Shown in pieces: positions 27,901 through 36,555 of a stretch of 64,000 bases of DNA (positions within the stretch are counted from its first letter, which is position 1; the number at the start of each line of letters is the position of its first letter). The notes under the pieces are model-generated. The model searched no databases. It was not told the origin of the DNA and saw only the letters and a program-made list of their open reading frames with translations. The DNA is from SPJN01 sp965229935. GTDB lineage: Bacteria; Pseudomonadota; Alphaproteobacteria; SPJN01. The translations under genes and the position numbers were made by a program. The stretch is taken from positions 2,852,001-2,916,000 of the forward strand of contig CBDDKB010000002.1 in the NCBI GenBank assembly GCA_965229935.1, given 5' to 3'.

Positions 27901-27923
27901 ATGACGCGCTGACGCTTGATTAA
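24915..27923 (+). CDS. sucA: 2-oxoglutarate dehydrogenase E1 component
   Basis: The roughly 1000-residue thiamine-diphosphate enzyme decarboxylates 2-oxoglutarate. The N-terminal region SFLFGANAPFVEDLYARY is typical of E1o, then MPHRGRLNVLANVL, the ThDP motif GDAAFAGQG...VNNQIGFTT, YRRHGHNEGDEP, and C-terminal VWCQEEPRNMGYW. Start choice is uncertain: ATG 24915, ATG 24924 and TTG 24900 are all in frame and no strong ribosome site decides. It follows sucD by a 190-base gap with a hairpin, so it may have its own promoter. Confidence 0.95.
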   Translation: MKTMAAGGANNNPSQGPDDEAGPVGNDVMEATSFLFGANAPFVEDLYARYCDNPASVDQSWADFFSSLDDDPQAVLKEAKGASWQRPDWPPVANGELVSALDGNWTALEAELGDKIEARAKASGGSISQEEVRAATLDSVRAIMMIRAYRIRGHLIAELDPLRLGEDPWHTELDPKTYGFDKDDWDRPIFLDFVLGLETATIREIMYVVRKTYCGSIGVEFMHISDPEQKAWIQHKIEGMDKDVEFTQNGKKAILNKLIEAESFEKFLNVKYTGTKRFGLDGGESLIPAMEAIIKTGGQNGVKEIILGMPHRGRLNVLANVLQKPYRAIFHEFRGGSSTPDQVQGSGDVKYHLGSSADREFDGNEVHLSLTANPSHLEAVDPVVLGKVRAKQAQRGDLTRQQVLPLLLHGDAAFAGQGIVAECFGLSGLKGHRTGGTIHIVVNNQIGFTTSPIYSRSSPYPSDVAKIVQAPIFHVNGDDPEAVTHVAKIATEFRQKFGWDVVIDMFCYRRHGHNEGDEPSFTQPIMYKKIGGHETVRNLYAKRLVDEGTMTAAEVDEMGESFWSMLETEFEAGDNFKANKADWLDGRWSGLGLPDDDDRRGKTGVALDKLKLIGEKLVHIPDDFNAHKTIKRLMKQKAAMFETGEGFDWATAEALAFGSLLKEGFPVRLSGQDSGRGTFSQRHSVLVDQMTENRYEPLNNIKEGQAKYEVIDSMLSEAAVLGFEYGYSLAEPNALVLWEAQFGDFANGAQVIIDQFVAGGEIKWLRMSGLVMLLPHGYEGQGPEHSSAKPERYLQMCAEDNMQVANVTTPANYFHILRRQIHRQFRKPLVLMTPKSLLRHKLAKSRLEEMGPGTTFHRLLWDDAEMYPGSSVALKPDDEIKRVVLCTGKVYYDLFEEREARGIDNIQIQRIEQLYPFPYKSLIDELKRFPNADVVWCQEEPRNMGYWFFVDPLIEWCLEKASAKASRPTYAGRPAAASPATGLMSKHIAQQKALIDDALTLD

Positions 27924-27985
27924 GTGAATTTTTAAGTGATGGGTGGCGACAGCGACGCTGCGCCTGATCCGGGAAGGAAAATAAC

Positions 27986-29200
27986 ATGGCCGTTGAAATT
28001 CGAGTGCCGACCCTGGGTGAATCGGTAACGGAAGCAACCGTTGGGCAGTGGTTCAAATCTGTTGGCGATGCCGTCAATGCAGATGAACCGATTTGTGAGC
28101 TTGAAACAGACAAGGTCACGCTGGAAGTGCCTGCCCCCTCATCAGGTGTGCTGACAGAAATTCTGGCGGGCGAGGATGATACGGTTGAACCCGATGCCTT
28201 GCTGGGCATGATCGACGAAACCGCCAGCGCCTCCGCCGGTGCGGCGCCAAAGGCTGAGGCTGCGCCTGCCGCGCCTGCTGTTGATCCCGCACCTGCCGCC
28301 TCAGGCTCAGGTCCTGCCAAGCCTGCCGATGCACCCCATGCCCCCTCAGTGCAGCGTGTTGCTGCCGAAGGTGGGATTGATGCCAATCAGATTGCGGGCA
28401 CAGGCCCAGGTGGTCGCGTGACCAAGGGGGATGCGCTTGCCGCGCTGTCTGCCCCGGCTGCTGCGCCCGCCGCCGCCTCATCAGCGCCGCGTGAAGCGGG
28501 GCCGCGCGAAGAACGGGTGAAGATGACCCGTCTGCGCCAGACTATTGCTCGCCGCTTGAAGGAGGCGCAGAACACTGCCGCCATGCTCACCACCTTTAAC
28601 GAGGTGGATATGGGCAATGTCATGGCGCTGCGCAATGATTACAAGGCTGAGTTTGAGAAGAAGCACGGTGTGCGCCTTGGCTTTATGAGTTTCTTTGTGA
28701 AGGCATGTGTGCAGGCACTGAAAGAAATTCCGGCGGTCAATGCCGAAATTGACGGCAATGAACTCGTCTACAAAAACTATTACGATATCGGCATGGCTGT
28801 CGGTACGCCGCAAGGTTTGGTCGTGCCTGTTGTGCGCGACACCGACACCAAAAGCTTTGCTGGGATCGAAAAAGAAATTGGCGAGCTTGGCAAAAAGGCG
28901 CGCGATGGCAAGCTCAGCATGGCTGACTTGCAGGGCGCAACCTTCACTATTTCCAATGGTGGGGTTTATGGCTCGCTCATGTCGACACCGATTTTGAACG
29001 CACCTCAATCAGGCATTTTGGGTCTTCACAAGATTCAGGAACGGCCAATGGTTGTTGATGGCGAAATTAAAATTCGGCCCATGATGTATTTGGCGCTGTC
29101 CTATGATCATCGCATCATTGACGGGCGAGAGGCTGTGACCTTCCTTGTTCGCGTCAAAGAAAATATTGAATCGCCCGAGCGGCTGTTGATTGATCTTTAA
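27986..29200 (+). CDS. sucB: Dihydrolipoyl succinyltransferase E2 of 2-oxoglutarate dehydrogenase
   Basis: The 404-residue product has one lipoyl domain (lysine in ELETDKVTLEVPA near 43), an Ala/Pro linker (about 85-110), a peripheral-subunit-binding domain (RVAAEGGIDANQIAGTGPGGRVTKGD near 120-145), a second Ala-rich linker, and the catalytic domain ending in SYDHRIIDGREAVTFL with the active His and Asp. Transfers succinyl to CoA. The start ATG is preceded by GGGAAGGAAAA. One lipoyl domain is normal for E2o. Confidence 0.95.
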   Translation: MAVEIRVPTLGESVTEATVGQWFKSVGDAVNADEPICELETDKVTLEVPAPSSGVLTEILAGEDDTVEPDALLGMIDETASASAGAAPKAEAAPAAPAVDPAPAASGSGPAKPADAPHAPSVQRVAAEGGIDANQIAGTGPGGRVTKGDALAALSAPAAAPAAASSAPREAGPREERVKMTRLRQTIARRLKEAQNTAAMLTTFNEVDMGNVMALRNDYKAEFEKKHGVRLGFMSFFVKACVQALKEIPAVNAEIDGNELVYKNYYDIGMAVGTPQGLVVPVVRDTDTKSFAGIEKEIGELGKKARDGKLSMADLQGATFTISNGGVYGSLMSTPILNAPQSGILGLHKIQERPMVVDGEIKIRPMMYLALSYDHRIIDGREAVTFLVRVKENIESPERLLIDL

Positions 29201-29231
29201 GCCCAAGGTGATTTGGTAAGGTGATTTGGTT

Positions 29232-30641
29232 ATGAGTGAAGAACAATTCGATCTCGTTATTATTGGTGCCGGTCCCGGCGGTTATGTCTGCGCCATTCGC
29301 GCAGCGCAACTGGGTATGAAAGTTGCCTGTGTAGAAAAGCGTGATGCGTTGGGCGGCACTTGTTTGAATGTGGGCTGTATCCCGTCAAAGGCATTGCTGC
29401 ACGCGACCGAGCTTTTGGAAACGGCCCAGCACCAGTTTGAAAGCTTTGGCATCAAGACAGGCAAAGTTGGCGTCGACCTGCCGCAAATGATGAAGCACAA
29501 GGCTGACACGGTGACCGGGCTGACCGATGGCATTGGCTTTCTGTTCAAAAAGAACAAGGTCACATCCGTGTTCGGCACGGCAAAGATCGATGCGCCGGGT
29601 CAGGTTTCTGTCGCGCTGAATGAGGGTGGCGAACAGGTTCTGAAAACCAAGAATATCGTCATCGCTACAGGGTCTGAGCCTGCCTCGATCCCCGGAGTTG
29701 AGATTGACGAAGAACGTATCGTCAGCTCAACCGGTGCGCTTTCGCTGGCATCGATCCCAAAGAAAATGGTGATGATCGGCGCAGGCGTGATCGGGCTTGA
29801 GATGGGCTCCGTCTGGGCGCGTATGGGCACAGAAGTGACCGTGGTAGAATTTTTGGACCGCATCACCCCCGGCATGGATGGGGAAATTTCCAAGCAGTTC
29901 CAACGCACATTGAAAAAGCAGGGGATGAATTTTCATCTGTCCACCAAGGTGACAGGCGTTGAAAAGCTGAAAACCAAGCTGAAGGTTGATATCGAACCGG
30001 TTAAGGGTGGCGATGGGCAAAGCCTTGATGCAGATGTCGTTCTGGTTGCGGTTGGTCGCAAACCCTTTACCGATGGGCTGGGTTTGGAAGCGGCTGGCGT
30101 CGCCGTTGATGAACGCGGCATGATCCCGACAGATGCGCATTTCAAAACAAATGTGGATGGTATTTATGCCATCGGTGACGTTATCGCAGGTCCCATGCTG
30201 GCCCACAAGGCCGAGGATGAGGGCGTTGCCATCGCCGAACATTTGGCGGGTAAGTGGTCCCATGTAAATTATGATGCGATCCCGTCAGTGGTTTACACGC
30301 ACCCCGAAGTTGCCTCTGTCGGTATGACGGAAGAACAGCTGAAGGAATCGGGCATCGCCTATAACAAGGGCAAGTTCCCCTTTACCGCTAACGCACGGGC
30401 CAAATCCCATTTGGATACAGAAGGTTTTGTCAAAATTTTGGCATCCAAGGAAACGGATCGCGTGTTGGGCGTTCACATGATCGGTCCCGGCGTGGGTGAA
30501 CTGATCGGTGAGGCTGTCGTGGCAATGGAATTGGGCGCAAGTGCCGAAGATATTGCCCGCACCTGCCATGCCCACCCCACCATGTCAGAGGCTGTTAAAG
30601 AAGCGGCCCTTGGCGTTGACGGGCGTACCATTCACGCGTGA
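29232..30641 (+). CDS. lpdA: Dihydrolipoyl dehydrogenase (E3)
   Basis: The 469-residue FAD/NAD flavoprotein re-oxidises lipoyl groups. The FAD motif is GAGPGGYVCAIRAAQLG near 13-29, the redox cysteines are in GGTCLNVGCIPSKALL near 43-58, the NAD motif is GAGVIGLEMGSVW near 184-196, the second FAD segment YAIGDVIAGPMLAHKA near 316, and the catalytic pair CHAHPTMSEA near 448. I use ATG 29232; TTG 29226 two codons earlier is in frame but less likely. Last gene of the sucCDAB-lpdA run. Confidence 0.95.
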   Translation: MSEEQFDLVIIGAGPGGYVCAIRAAQLGMKVACVEKRDALGGTCLNVGCIPSKALLHATELLETAQHQFESFGIKTGKVGVDLPQMMKHKADTVTGLTDGIGFLFKKNKVTSVFGTAKIDAPGQVSVALNEGGEQVLKTKNIVIATGSEPASIPGVEIDEERIVSSTGALSLASIPKKMVMIGAGVIGLEMGSVWARMGTEVTVVEFLDRITPGMDGEISKQFQRTLKKQGMNFHLSTKVTGVEKLKTKLKVDIEPVKGGDGQSLDADVVLVAVGRKPFTDGLGLEAAGVAVDERGMIPTDAHFKTNVDGIYAIGDVIAGPMLAHKAEDEGVAIAEHLAGKWSHVNYDAIPSVVYTHPEVASVGMTEEQLKESGIAYNKGKFPFTANARAKSHLDTEGFVKILASKETDRVLGVHMIGPGVGELIGEAVVAMELGASAEDIARTCHAHPTMSEAVKEAALGVDGRTIHA

Positions 30642-30674
30642 TACTTCGGCAATCATAGTTGCAGGAGTATTCCC

Positions 30675-31163
30675 ATGTCAGACGATCAAACAACGCAATC
30701 TGATCTGCCCGTTGATGTGGCGGCAACCAAGATGCATCCGCCTAAGGCATTGCTGACATGGATAGGTGTCGCGGTTGTGTTGGATTTCTTTATCCCCTTG
30801 GCAGTCTTTGCGACTGAGCTGCGCTGGATCGGCTTTGTGTTGGTTGGCTCGGCGCTGGGCCTATTCGCATGGGCAATGCAGACGTTCAAGCGTGTTGGCA
30901 CAGATGTGAAAACCACGACCCCGGCTGACAGTCTTGCGACCGACGGTCCTTATAGTATCAGCCGCAATCCGATTTACTTTGCGATGATCACGCTTGGTGT
31001 TGGGCTTGGCTTGCTGTTAAGCAATATGTGGCTGCTGATCGGGGCTGTGATCTTTTACGGGCTGATCACCAAATTGGTTATTGAGCCTGAGGAAGCCTAT
31101 ATGGAACGGGCATTCGGTGATGCCTATCTGACCTATCGGGCGCGGGTGCGGCGCTGGGTCTAA
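30675..31163 (+). CDS. Isoprenylcysteine carboxyl methyltransferase-like membrane protein
   Basis: The 162-residue product has about four membrane segments (roughly 30-50, 52-72, 100-122, 122-140). The C-terminal half has the ICMT/PEMT cofactor-binding signature: GPYSISRNPIYFAMI, then the EPEEAYMERAFGDAYLTYRARVRRWV tail with the paired acidic residues and Arg. Such proteins methylate lipids or small thiol/carboxyl acceptors in the inner membrane; bacterial members are mostly uncharacterised. It follows lpdA by 33 bases and is convergent with xerC. Confidence 0.78.
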   Translation: MSDDQTTQSDLPVDVAATKMHPPKALLTWIGVAVVLDFFIPLAVFATELRWIGFVLVGSALGLFAWAMQTFKRVGTDVKTTTPADSLATDGPYSISRNPIYFAMITLGVGLGLLLSNMWLLIGAVIFYGLITKLVIEPEEAYMERAFGDAYLTYRARVRRWV

Positions 31164-31187
31164 CCCTCGGCCCACTTGGTTTGTCAT

Positions 31188-32171
31188 TCACTCACTGTTT
31201 TTGGCGCGGGGGTGCGCTGCCTTGTAATGGCGCATCACGTCACTGTCTGCCACCTCAGTATAGCGCTGGGTGGTGCTTAGTTGCGCGTGTCCTAACAGGT
31301 CCTGAATGGTCCGCAGGTCGCCGCCATCCGCCAATAGATGCGTGGCAAAGCTGTGGCGTAGCGCATGGGGGGTCGTACTGTCCGGCAGGCCCAAAGCATA
31401 ACGTAGTGTGGCGATGATTGCCTGCGCCTGCCTTGGGTGAAGATTGCCGCCCCTGATGCCGCGAAACAGTGGTTGATCCGCTTTTAGGATATGCGGACAA
31501 CGGTCGCGATAGTGGTCGATTGCTTCGGCGACAACAGGCAATACAGGCACCATCCGTTCCTTGTTGCCCTTACCCATAATGGTCAGCGGTCCCGGCGAGT
31601 TGCCGCGCGGTGCTGCTCCTTCGGTCAGGGACAGGGCTTCTGACAGGCGCAACCCACAGCCATAAAGCAGGGTGACAAGGGCAACGTCGCGCGCCTGCAC
31701 CCATGCGCGCTTGTCCTGTTTGCCAGCTTGTTCGATCATGTCTGCTGCGCCCTGAACCGATACGGGCTTAGGCACCGCGTGGGGCAGTTTGGGGCCACGC
31801 ACCCTTGCGATGGCGCCATTATCAACCAGCCCTTCTGATTCCAGCCAGCGGTGCAGCGTCCGCAGGGCGCTTAGGGCACGGGCAAGGCTGGTGCTTGACA
31901 GGCCATCCTTGCGCCGGGCTGCCAAAAAGGCGCGAAAGTCCGCGACGCTCATTTCCTGTAAGGTGGTAAGGGTGACCGTGCCGCCGCTGTGATCGTTCAA
32001 AAAGCGCAAAAAGGGCGTGATGTCACGGATATAGGCGTCCAGCGTATGGGGCGACAGTCGCCGTTCTGCGCGCAGATGATGGTGAAAGCGGCCCAGTGCC
32101 GCCAGCAATTCATCGCTTAGCGGCAGTCCCTGATAGGGGTTTGCCAATCTGTCTAGGGCAGGTCTAGCCAT
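31188..32171 (-). CDS. xerC: Tyrosine recombinase XerC
   Basis: The 327-residue product has an N-terminal SAM-like core-binding domain (FHHHLRAERRLSPHTLDAYIRD) and a C-terminal catalytic domain with all family residues: Arg in YGCGLRLSEAL, Lys in MGKGNKERMVPV, HALRHSFATHLL, and LGHAQLSTTQRYTEV with the nucleophilic Tyr. It resolves chromosome dimers at dif with XerD. The housekeeping assignment rests on pairing with the DUF484 gene, which it overlaps by 19 bases; this order is common in Proteobacteria. A mobile-element integrase is the less likely alternative. Confidence 0.88.
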   Translation of the reverse strand: MARPALDRLANPYQGLPLSDELLAALGRFHHHLRAERRLSPHTLDAYIRDITPFLRFLNDHSGGTVTLTTLQEMSVADFRAFLAARRKDGLSSTSLARALSALRTLHRWLESEGLVDNGAIARVRGPKLPHAVPKPVSVQGAADMIEQAGKQDKRAWVQARDVALVTLLYGCGLRLSEALSLTEGAAPRGNSPGPLTIMGKGNKERMVPVLPVVAEAIDHYRDRCPHILKADQPLFRGIRGGNLHPRQAQAIIATLRYALGLPDSTTPHALRHSFATHLLADGGDLRTIQDLLGHAQLSTTQRYTEVADSDVMRHYKAAHPRAKNSE

Positions 32172-32767
32172 AGGCGCAGCATACGCACTAATGCGTCGCC
32201 AAGAAACTCAATAAGATCAGTGCCCATGCCCGGTTGGAAGGCACCAGCCTGTCCACTACCAAAGGCGAGCAGTCCCGCAGGTGCGCCACCTGTTTGGGTC
32301 AACCGCACAAGGGCATCTGATTGCACCATGGGGGCGGCAGGGCCATAGATCATGTCACGCGCCATCGGTTCGGGAAACAGGGCGGCATTGACCCCTTCGC
32401 CCATCATTTGGTCGATGGTGCCGGGGGGGATGACAAACACGCCCTTGGTTGCCTCACGCGGCAGGGCGTTGTCTGCCCCCTCCATCGAGATAGAGACGAC
32501 ATCGACATCCATGATTTCGGGCCATTCACCTGTCACCACTTCCAACAGTTGGCCCAGACCCTTTGCCTCCATCAGGCGCAGCACGGCAAGGTGGGTCCGT
32601 TCAGTCACATTCATATTGTTGCGGGCATTATCCAGAAGGTCGGCCTTCTGCATTTCCAGCATGGAGATGTCGAACTTAATCCGCTTTAGCAGGCGCGCCT
32701 GAAAGTCGATGATTTCATCATCGTCCTGAAACCGTTCGGGGATTTGTTCTTCGCTGTCGTCGGTCAT
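32153..32767 (-). CDS. DUF484 family protein
   Basis: The 204-residue product begins MTDDSEEQIPERF and has a coiled-coil stretch (IIDFQARLLKRIKFDISMLEMQKADLL, about 18-45) followed by a GAF-like alpha/beta domain, as in DUF484 proteins encoded beside xerC. The start at 32767 lies 2 bases after the transaldolase stop; an upstream start at 32800 would overlap it. The biochemical function is unknown. Coupling to XerC suggests a role around recombination or division, inferred only from linkage. Confidence 0.78.
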   Translation of the reverse strand: MTDDSEEQIPERFQDDDEIIDFQARLLKRIKFDISMLEMQKADLLDNARNNMNVTERTHLAVLRLMEAKGLGQLLEVVTGEWPEIMDVDVVSISMEGADNALPREATKGVFVIPPGTIDQMMGEGVNAALFPEPMARDMIYGPAAPMVQSDALVRLTQTGGAPAGLLAFGSGQAGAFQPGMGTDLIEFLGDALVRMLRLWLDLP

Positions 32768-32769
32768 GG

Positions 32770-33429
32770 TCACAGGATGGACTGTCCGGTTTTTGCCCAA
32801 TCATCCAAAAAGGCGGCAAGTCCCTTGTCTGTCAACACATGATTGGCAAGCTGGCGCAGCACATTGGGCGGCAGGGTGATGACATCCGCGCCGATCAGCG
32901 CCGATTCACGGACATGGCCCACATGGCGGGCGCTGGCGACCAGAATTTCAGTGTTGAGTGCGGGGTAATTGTCATAAATCTCACGAATTTCTTCGATCAG
33001 CCCCATGCCGTTTTCACCAATATCATCCAAGCGGCCCACAAAGGGAGAGATATAGGTTGCGCCCGCCTTTGCGGCCAACAATGCCTGCATAGGGGAGAAG
33101 CACAGTGTGACATTCACCTCACGGCCCCAATCTTTTGAAATGACGCGGCAGGCCTTCAGCCCGTCCCATGTCAGGGGTGCCTTGATCGCCACATTGTCAG
33201 CGATTTTGGCCAGCACTTCAGCCTCTTTCAGCATTGTGTCAGCATCGGTTGCGGTCACCTCGGCTGAGACCGGGCCATCGACGACCCCGCAGATTTCTGC
33301 CACCACTTCTTTAAAGTCGCGGCCCGTTTTGGCGACCAGCGACGGGTTGGTGGTGACCCCATCGACCATGCCTGTGGCAGCCAGATCGGCAATCGCCTCA
33401 ATATCGGCGGTATCGACAAAGAATTTCAT
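32770..33429 (-). CDS. Transaldolase/fructose-6-phosphate aldolase-type (small)
   Basis: The 219-residue product is the short class of transaldolase (FSA/TalC type). It begins MKFFVDTADIEAI, has TTNPSLVAK near 26-34, the catalytic lysine in NVAIKAPLTWDGLKACR near 83-99, and SPFVGRLDDIG near 133. These enzymes form a Schiff base with dihydroxyacetone or fructose-6-phosphate in the pentose-phosphate pathway. Start chosen at 33429 since the family N-terminus begins there and an AGGAGAAAG site precedes it. Which of the two activities it has cannot be told from sequence. Confidence 0.85.
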   Translation of the reverse strand: MKFFVDTADIEAIADLAATGMVDGVTTNPSLVAKTGRDFKEVVAEICGVVDGPVSAEVTATDADTMLKEAEVLAKIADNVAIKAPLTWDGLKACRVISKDWGREVNVTLCFSPMQALLAAKAGATYISPFVGRLDDIGENGMGLIEEIREIYDNYPALNTEILVASARHVGHVRESALIGADVITLPPNVLRQLANHVLTDKGLAAFLDDWAKTGQSIL

Positions 33430-33494
33430 GGCTTTCTCCTGATGGATATTTTCTTTTCTGTACCAGATCAAAACTGATTGGCACAGTAGCGATC

Positions 33495-35762
33495 ATGGAA
33501 AAATCTGATTCGGCAGACATAAATGCGGATGTTTCGTCCGTCAGCGTGCTGATCCCGCAACCGCCGGGGCGCGCCTATGATTATGCATTGCCGGTTGGTT
33601 ATGAGGATCAGCCGCTAGAACGGGGGCAAATTGTTGACGTGCCCTTGGGGCCGCGCACCATTCGTGCAGTGGTTTGGGGGCCGGGGCAGGGGGATGTGGA
33701 CCCTGATCGGTTGAAGCCGATTTTGGATGTGCCCGATATGCCGGCCTTCCCCCGGTCATTATGTGATCTAATCGATTGGATTGCCGCCTATACGGTACAG
33801 CCCCCCGGCATCGTGTTGCGCCTTGCGATGGCGATGCCCAATCGCTGGCAGGAGCCGAAGCCCCAAATCCTGTATGATGTCACGGGTAGCGAGCCTGACC
33901 GCATGACCCCGTCGCGCAAACGGGTGCTGGCGCAATTGAATGACGGCCCGGCACTGCGCATGGCTGACCTGACAGAATTGGCGGGCGTCTCAAGCTCTGT
34001 CGTGAAGGGGTTGGTCAAACAAGGCGCGGTGGAGGAGATTGTTGCCAGCCTGCGCCCACCTAAATTGCCGGACCCTGAGGTTGAGGCACCGGGCTTAACC
34101 CCCCACCAACAAAGTGCTGCCGATGCCCTTTCCGGTCATGTCGATAAGGCCGGTCATGTTGATCAGGGCTTTTCTGTGTCGCTTCTTGAAGGGATCACGG
34201 GTTCAGGCAAGACAGAAACATATTTTGAGGCTGTCGCCGCCGCGCTTCGACAGGGACAACAAGCGTTGATCCTGATGCCGGAAATCGCCCTGACAGCACA
34301 GTTCTTAGATAGGTTTGAAGAACGGTTTGGCGCGCGGCCCCTTGAATGGCATTCGGACCTGTCGTTAAAGCAGCGTCAGCGTGTCTGGACTGCTGTTGCG
34401 TCGGGTCAGCCCTATGTGGTTGTGGGGGCACGGTCGGCGCTGTTCCTACCGTTTCAATCGCTAGGCCTGATCGTCGTGGATGAGGAGCATGAGGGCGCCT
34501 ACAAACAGGATGAGGGGGTGACCTATCACGGGCGCGATATGGCGATTGTGCGCGGCCAATTGGGCGACCATCCCGTTATCCTTGCCTCTGCCACCCCATC
34601 GCTTGAAAGCGCCATGAATGCAGCGCGCGGGCGTTATCATCATGTGCAGTTGACGGAGCGGTATGGCGAAGCGGTGCTGCCATCCATCAATCTGCTTGAT
34701 CTGCGCGAACATACGCCCGACCCGGGGCAGTTTCTGTCCCGGTCGCTGGTTCATCGCGCGGTTGAAACGATCAGCAGGGGGGAGCAGGCCCTATTCTTTC
34801 TGAACAGGCGTGGCTATGCGCCCCTGACCCTGTGCCGTACTTGCGGGCACCGCTTTCAATGCAAGGATTGTGACAGTTGGTTGGTGGAACATCGATTCCG
34901 CCGCAAATTGCAATGTCATCATTGCGGCTATCAGGAACCTGTGCCGACTGTGTGCCCCTCTTGTGGTACGCAAGACAGCCTTGTTCCCATCGGGCCGGGG
35001 GTGGAACGCGTGGCGGAGGAGCTGACGGACCTGCTTCCGCAGGCGCGAATCACCGTCTTGTCGAGCGATTTTTTGGCCCGTGACCGCGCCCGGCTGGGGC
35101 TGACTGACAAGGCTGCGGCCCGTCGGTCCATTCGCGAGATGGCGCAGGAACGGATCAGACAATTCGCAGAGGGTGCCTATGACATTATGATCGGCACACA
35201 GATTGTGGCAAAGGGCCATAACTTCCCTAATCTGACGCTTGTTGGCGTGGTGGACGCGGATTTGGGCCTGTCAGGCGGCGATTTGCGCGCTGCGGAACGG
35301 ACCTTCCAGCTCATGACACAGGTTGCCGGGCGCGCGGGGCGCGCTGAAAAGCCGGGTCAGGTCTGGCTGCAAACCTATGATCCTGATCATCCAGTTATGA
35401 AGGCCCTGGGGACAGGGGATGCGCAGGCCTTTCAAATGATTGATGCACAGGAACGGAAACAGCTTGGCATGCCGCCTTTTGGGCGGTTGGCAGGGCTTTT
35501 GTTAAGCGGTCCTGATCGGGCCCGGGTCGAAGATGCGGCCCGCGAAATGGCGCGCGCTGCCCCGCGCGGGCAGGGTATCAGCCTGTTTGGCCCGGCAGAA
35601 GCGCCGATTGCTATGATTCGCGGGCGCTATCGCAGGCGGCTTTTGCTGAAAACCGCGCTTGATGTGCGGATTCAGCCCCTATTGGCGGCTTGGGTTGCGG
35701 GGGTTAAGCTGCCATCCAATGTGCGGCTGCAATTGGATGTGGACCCGCACGATTTTATGTAG
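33495..35762 (+). CDS. priA: Primosomal protein N' (replication restart helicase PriA)
   Basis: The 755-residue product has an N-terminal 3'-end-binding domain (RAYDYALP, IVDVPLGPRTIRAVVW), Walker A LLEGITGSGKTETY near residue 237, DEEH Walker B, the zinc-binding insertion CRTCGHRFQCKDCDSW...CHHCGY...CPSCG near 440-485 with paired cysteines, and the helicase motif GTQIVAKGHNFPNLTLVG plus QVAGRAGRAEKPG. PriA reloads the replisome at stalled forks. Length is normal. No defect is seen. Confidence 0.93.
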   Translation: MEKSDSADINADVSSVSVLIPQPPGRAYDYALPVGYEDQPLERGQIVDVPLGPRTIRAVVWGPGQGDVDPDRLKPILDVPDMPAFPRSLCDLIDWIAAYTVQPPGIVLRLAMAMPNRWQEPKPQILYDVTGSEPDRMTPSRKRVLAQLNDGPALRMADLTELAGVSSSVVKGLVKQGAVEEIVASLRPPKLPDPEVEAPGLTPHQQSAADALSGHVDKAGHVDQGFSVSLLEGITGSGKTETYFEAVAAALRQGQQALILMPEIALTAQFLDRFEERFGARPLEWHSDLSLKQRQRVWTAVASGQPYVVVGARSALFLPFQSLGLIVVDEEHEGAYKQDEGVTYHGRDMAIVRGQLGDHPVILASATPSLESAMNAARGRYHHVQLTERYGEAVLPSINLLDLREHTPDPGQFLSRSLVHRAVETISRGEQALFFLNRRGYAPLTLCRTCGHRFQCKDCDSWLVEHRFRRKLQCHHCGYQEPVPTVCPSCGTQDSLVPIGPGVERVAEELTDLLPQARITVLSSDFLARDRARLGLTDKAAARRSIREMAQERIRQFAEGAYDIMIGTQIVAKGHNFPNLTLVGVVDADLGLSGGDLRAAERTFQLMTQVAGRAGRAEKPGQVWLQTYDPDHPVMKALGTGDAQAFQMIDAQERKQLGMPPFGRLAGLLLSGPDRARVEDAAREMARAAPRGQGISLFGPAEAPIAMIRGRYRRRLLLKTALDVRIQPLLAAWVAGVKLPSNVRLQLDVDPHDFM

Positions 35763-35771
35763 GGGGGCAAG

Positions 35772-36203
35772 ATGGACCAAAGAATTAGCGTCATTACGCT
35801 TGGCGCGACCGATATCAAGCGGTCAGTTTCATTTTATGAATCAATGGGTTGGCTGCAGTCTGCGGGCGATGGCGAGAAGGTTGCCTTCTTCCAATTGCCC
35901 GGCTTGGTTTTCGGGCTCTATGGCATGACAGATTTGGCAGAAGATGCCGGGCAGCCCCTTAAATCCGATCGCGGCTTCGGCTGTGTGGCGATTGCCTATA
36001 ATGTCGGCAGTAAGGCTGAGGTGGATCAGGTGCTGGCGCAGGCAGAATCATGCGGTGCGGTGATTACCCGGGCGGCTGAGGACCAATTTTGGGGTGGCTA
36101 TTCAGGTTATTTTGCCGATCCTGACGGCCACGCATGGGAGATTGCATGGAATCCCCATTGGCAGATCACGGCTGACGGCCAGACGCTTTTGACGGCTGGC
36201 TAA
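35772..36203 (+). CDS. VOC (glyoxalase/bleomycin-resistance) family protein
   Basis: The 143-residue product has the paired beta-alpha-beta-beta-beta modules of the vicinal oxygen chelate family: an N-terminal ISVITLGATDIKRSVSFYESMGW strand-helix and a C-terminal GYSGYFADPDGHAWEIAWNPHW with the metal-ligand acid in EIAWN. These proteins are dioxygenases, isomerases or antibiotic-binding proteins; the role here is unknown. It starts 9 bases after priA on an ATG preceded by AGGGGGG, so the two are likely co-transcribed, and a terminator follows. Confidence 0.8.
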   Translation: MDQRISVITLGATDIKRSVSFYESMGWLQSAGDGEKVAFFQLPGLVFGLYGMTDLAEDAGQPLKSDRGFGCVAIAYNVGSKAEVDQVLAQAESCGAVITRAAEDQFWGGYSGYFADPDGHAWEIAWNPHWQITADGQTLLTAG

Positions 36204-36555
36204 AGCGCACGGTCATGAAGGGGCAAAAGCCGCAGAAAACAGGGGCTTTTTCTTCCAAGAGGATTCGGGGCGCTGGAATTTGCGGCAAAGCGGCGCAGCG
36301 CCCATGGTCGCCTTGCCGATTCTTGTTTTCACATGGTAGGTCAGGTGCGGTTTTCGGGACATGCCTGTCTTTTTCGGGTACGCCCTGAACACCTACCTCA
36401 CGACTGTGTCGGATCGGCCTTTGAAATAGTAAGGTGACCCGGCATGTAATTGCTTGTGTCAGGCAGGACTGGGTTCAGTTCATTGGCATAGGCGTCAGCC
36501 TTTCACGATACGTGTTTCTAGCGTGTCGGGATCAGAAATCAGGGTCGAACAAATC
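36204..36555. other. Gap before the ATP synthase operon, with terminator and presumed promoter
   Basis: AAAAGCC (36225-36231) and GGCTTTTT (36244-36251) form a terminator for the priA/VOC unit. The rest of the gap, up to the atpH start, should hold the atp operon promoter, but I see no motif convincing enough to mark. Confidence 0.6.
36225..36251 (+). terminator. Rho-independent terminator after the VOC gene
   Basis: AAAAGCC pairs with GGCTTTT around a 12-base loop, ending in a T run. Confidence 0.6.

Noticed and set aside
27553..28386. Minus-strand open frame of 277 codons over the sucA/sucB junction
   Set aside because: It is antisense to the lipoyl and linker region of sucB; no ribosome site, no family match.
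31188..32171. The tyrosine recombinase as the island's integrase
   Set aside because: It is 23 kb from the tRNA, in core genes, overlapping DUF484 as housekeeping xerC does.
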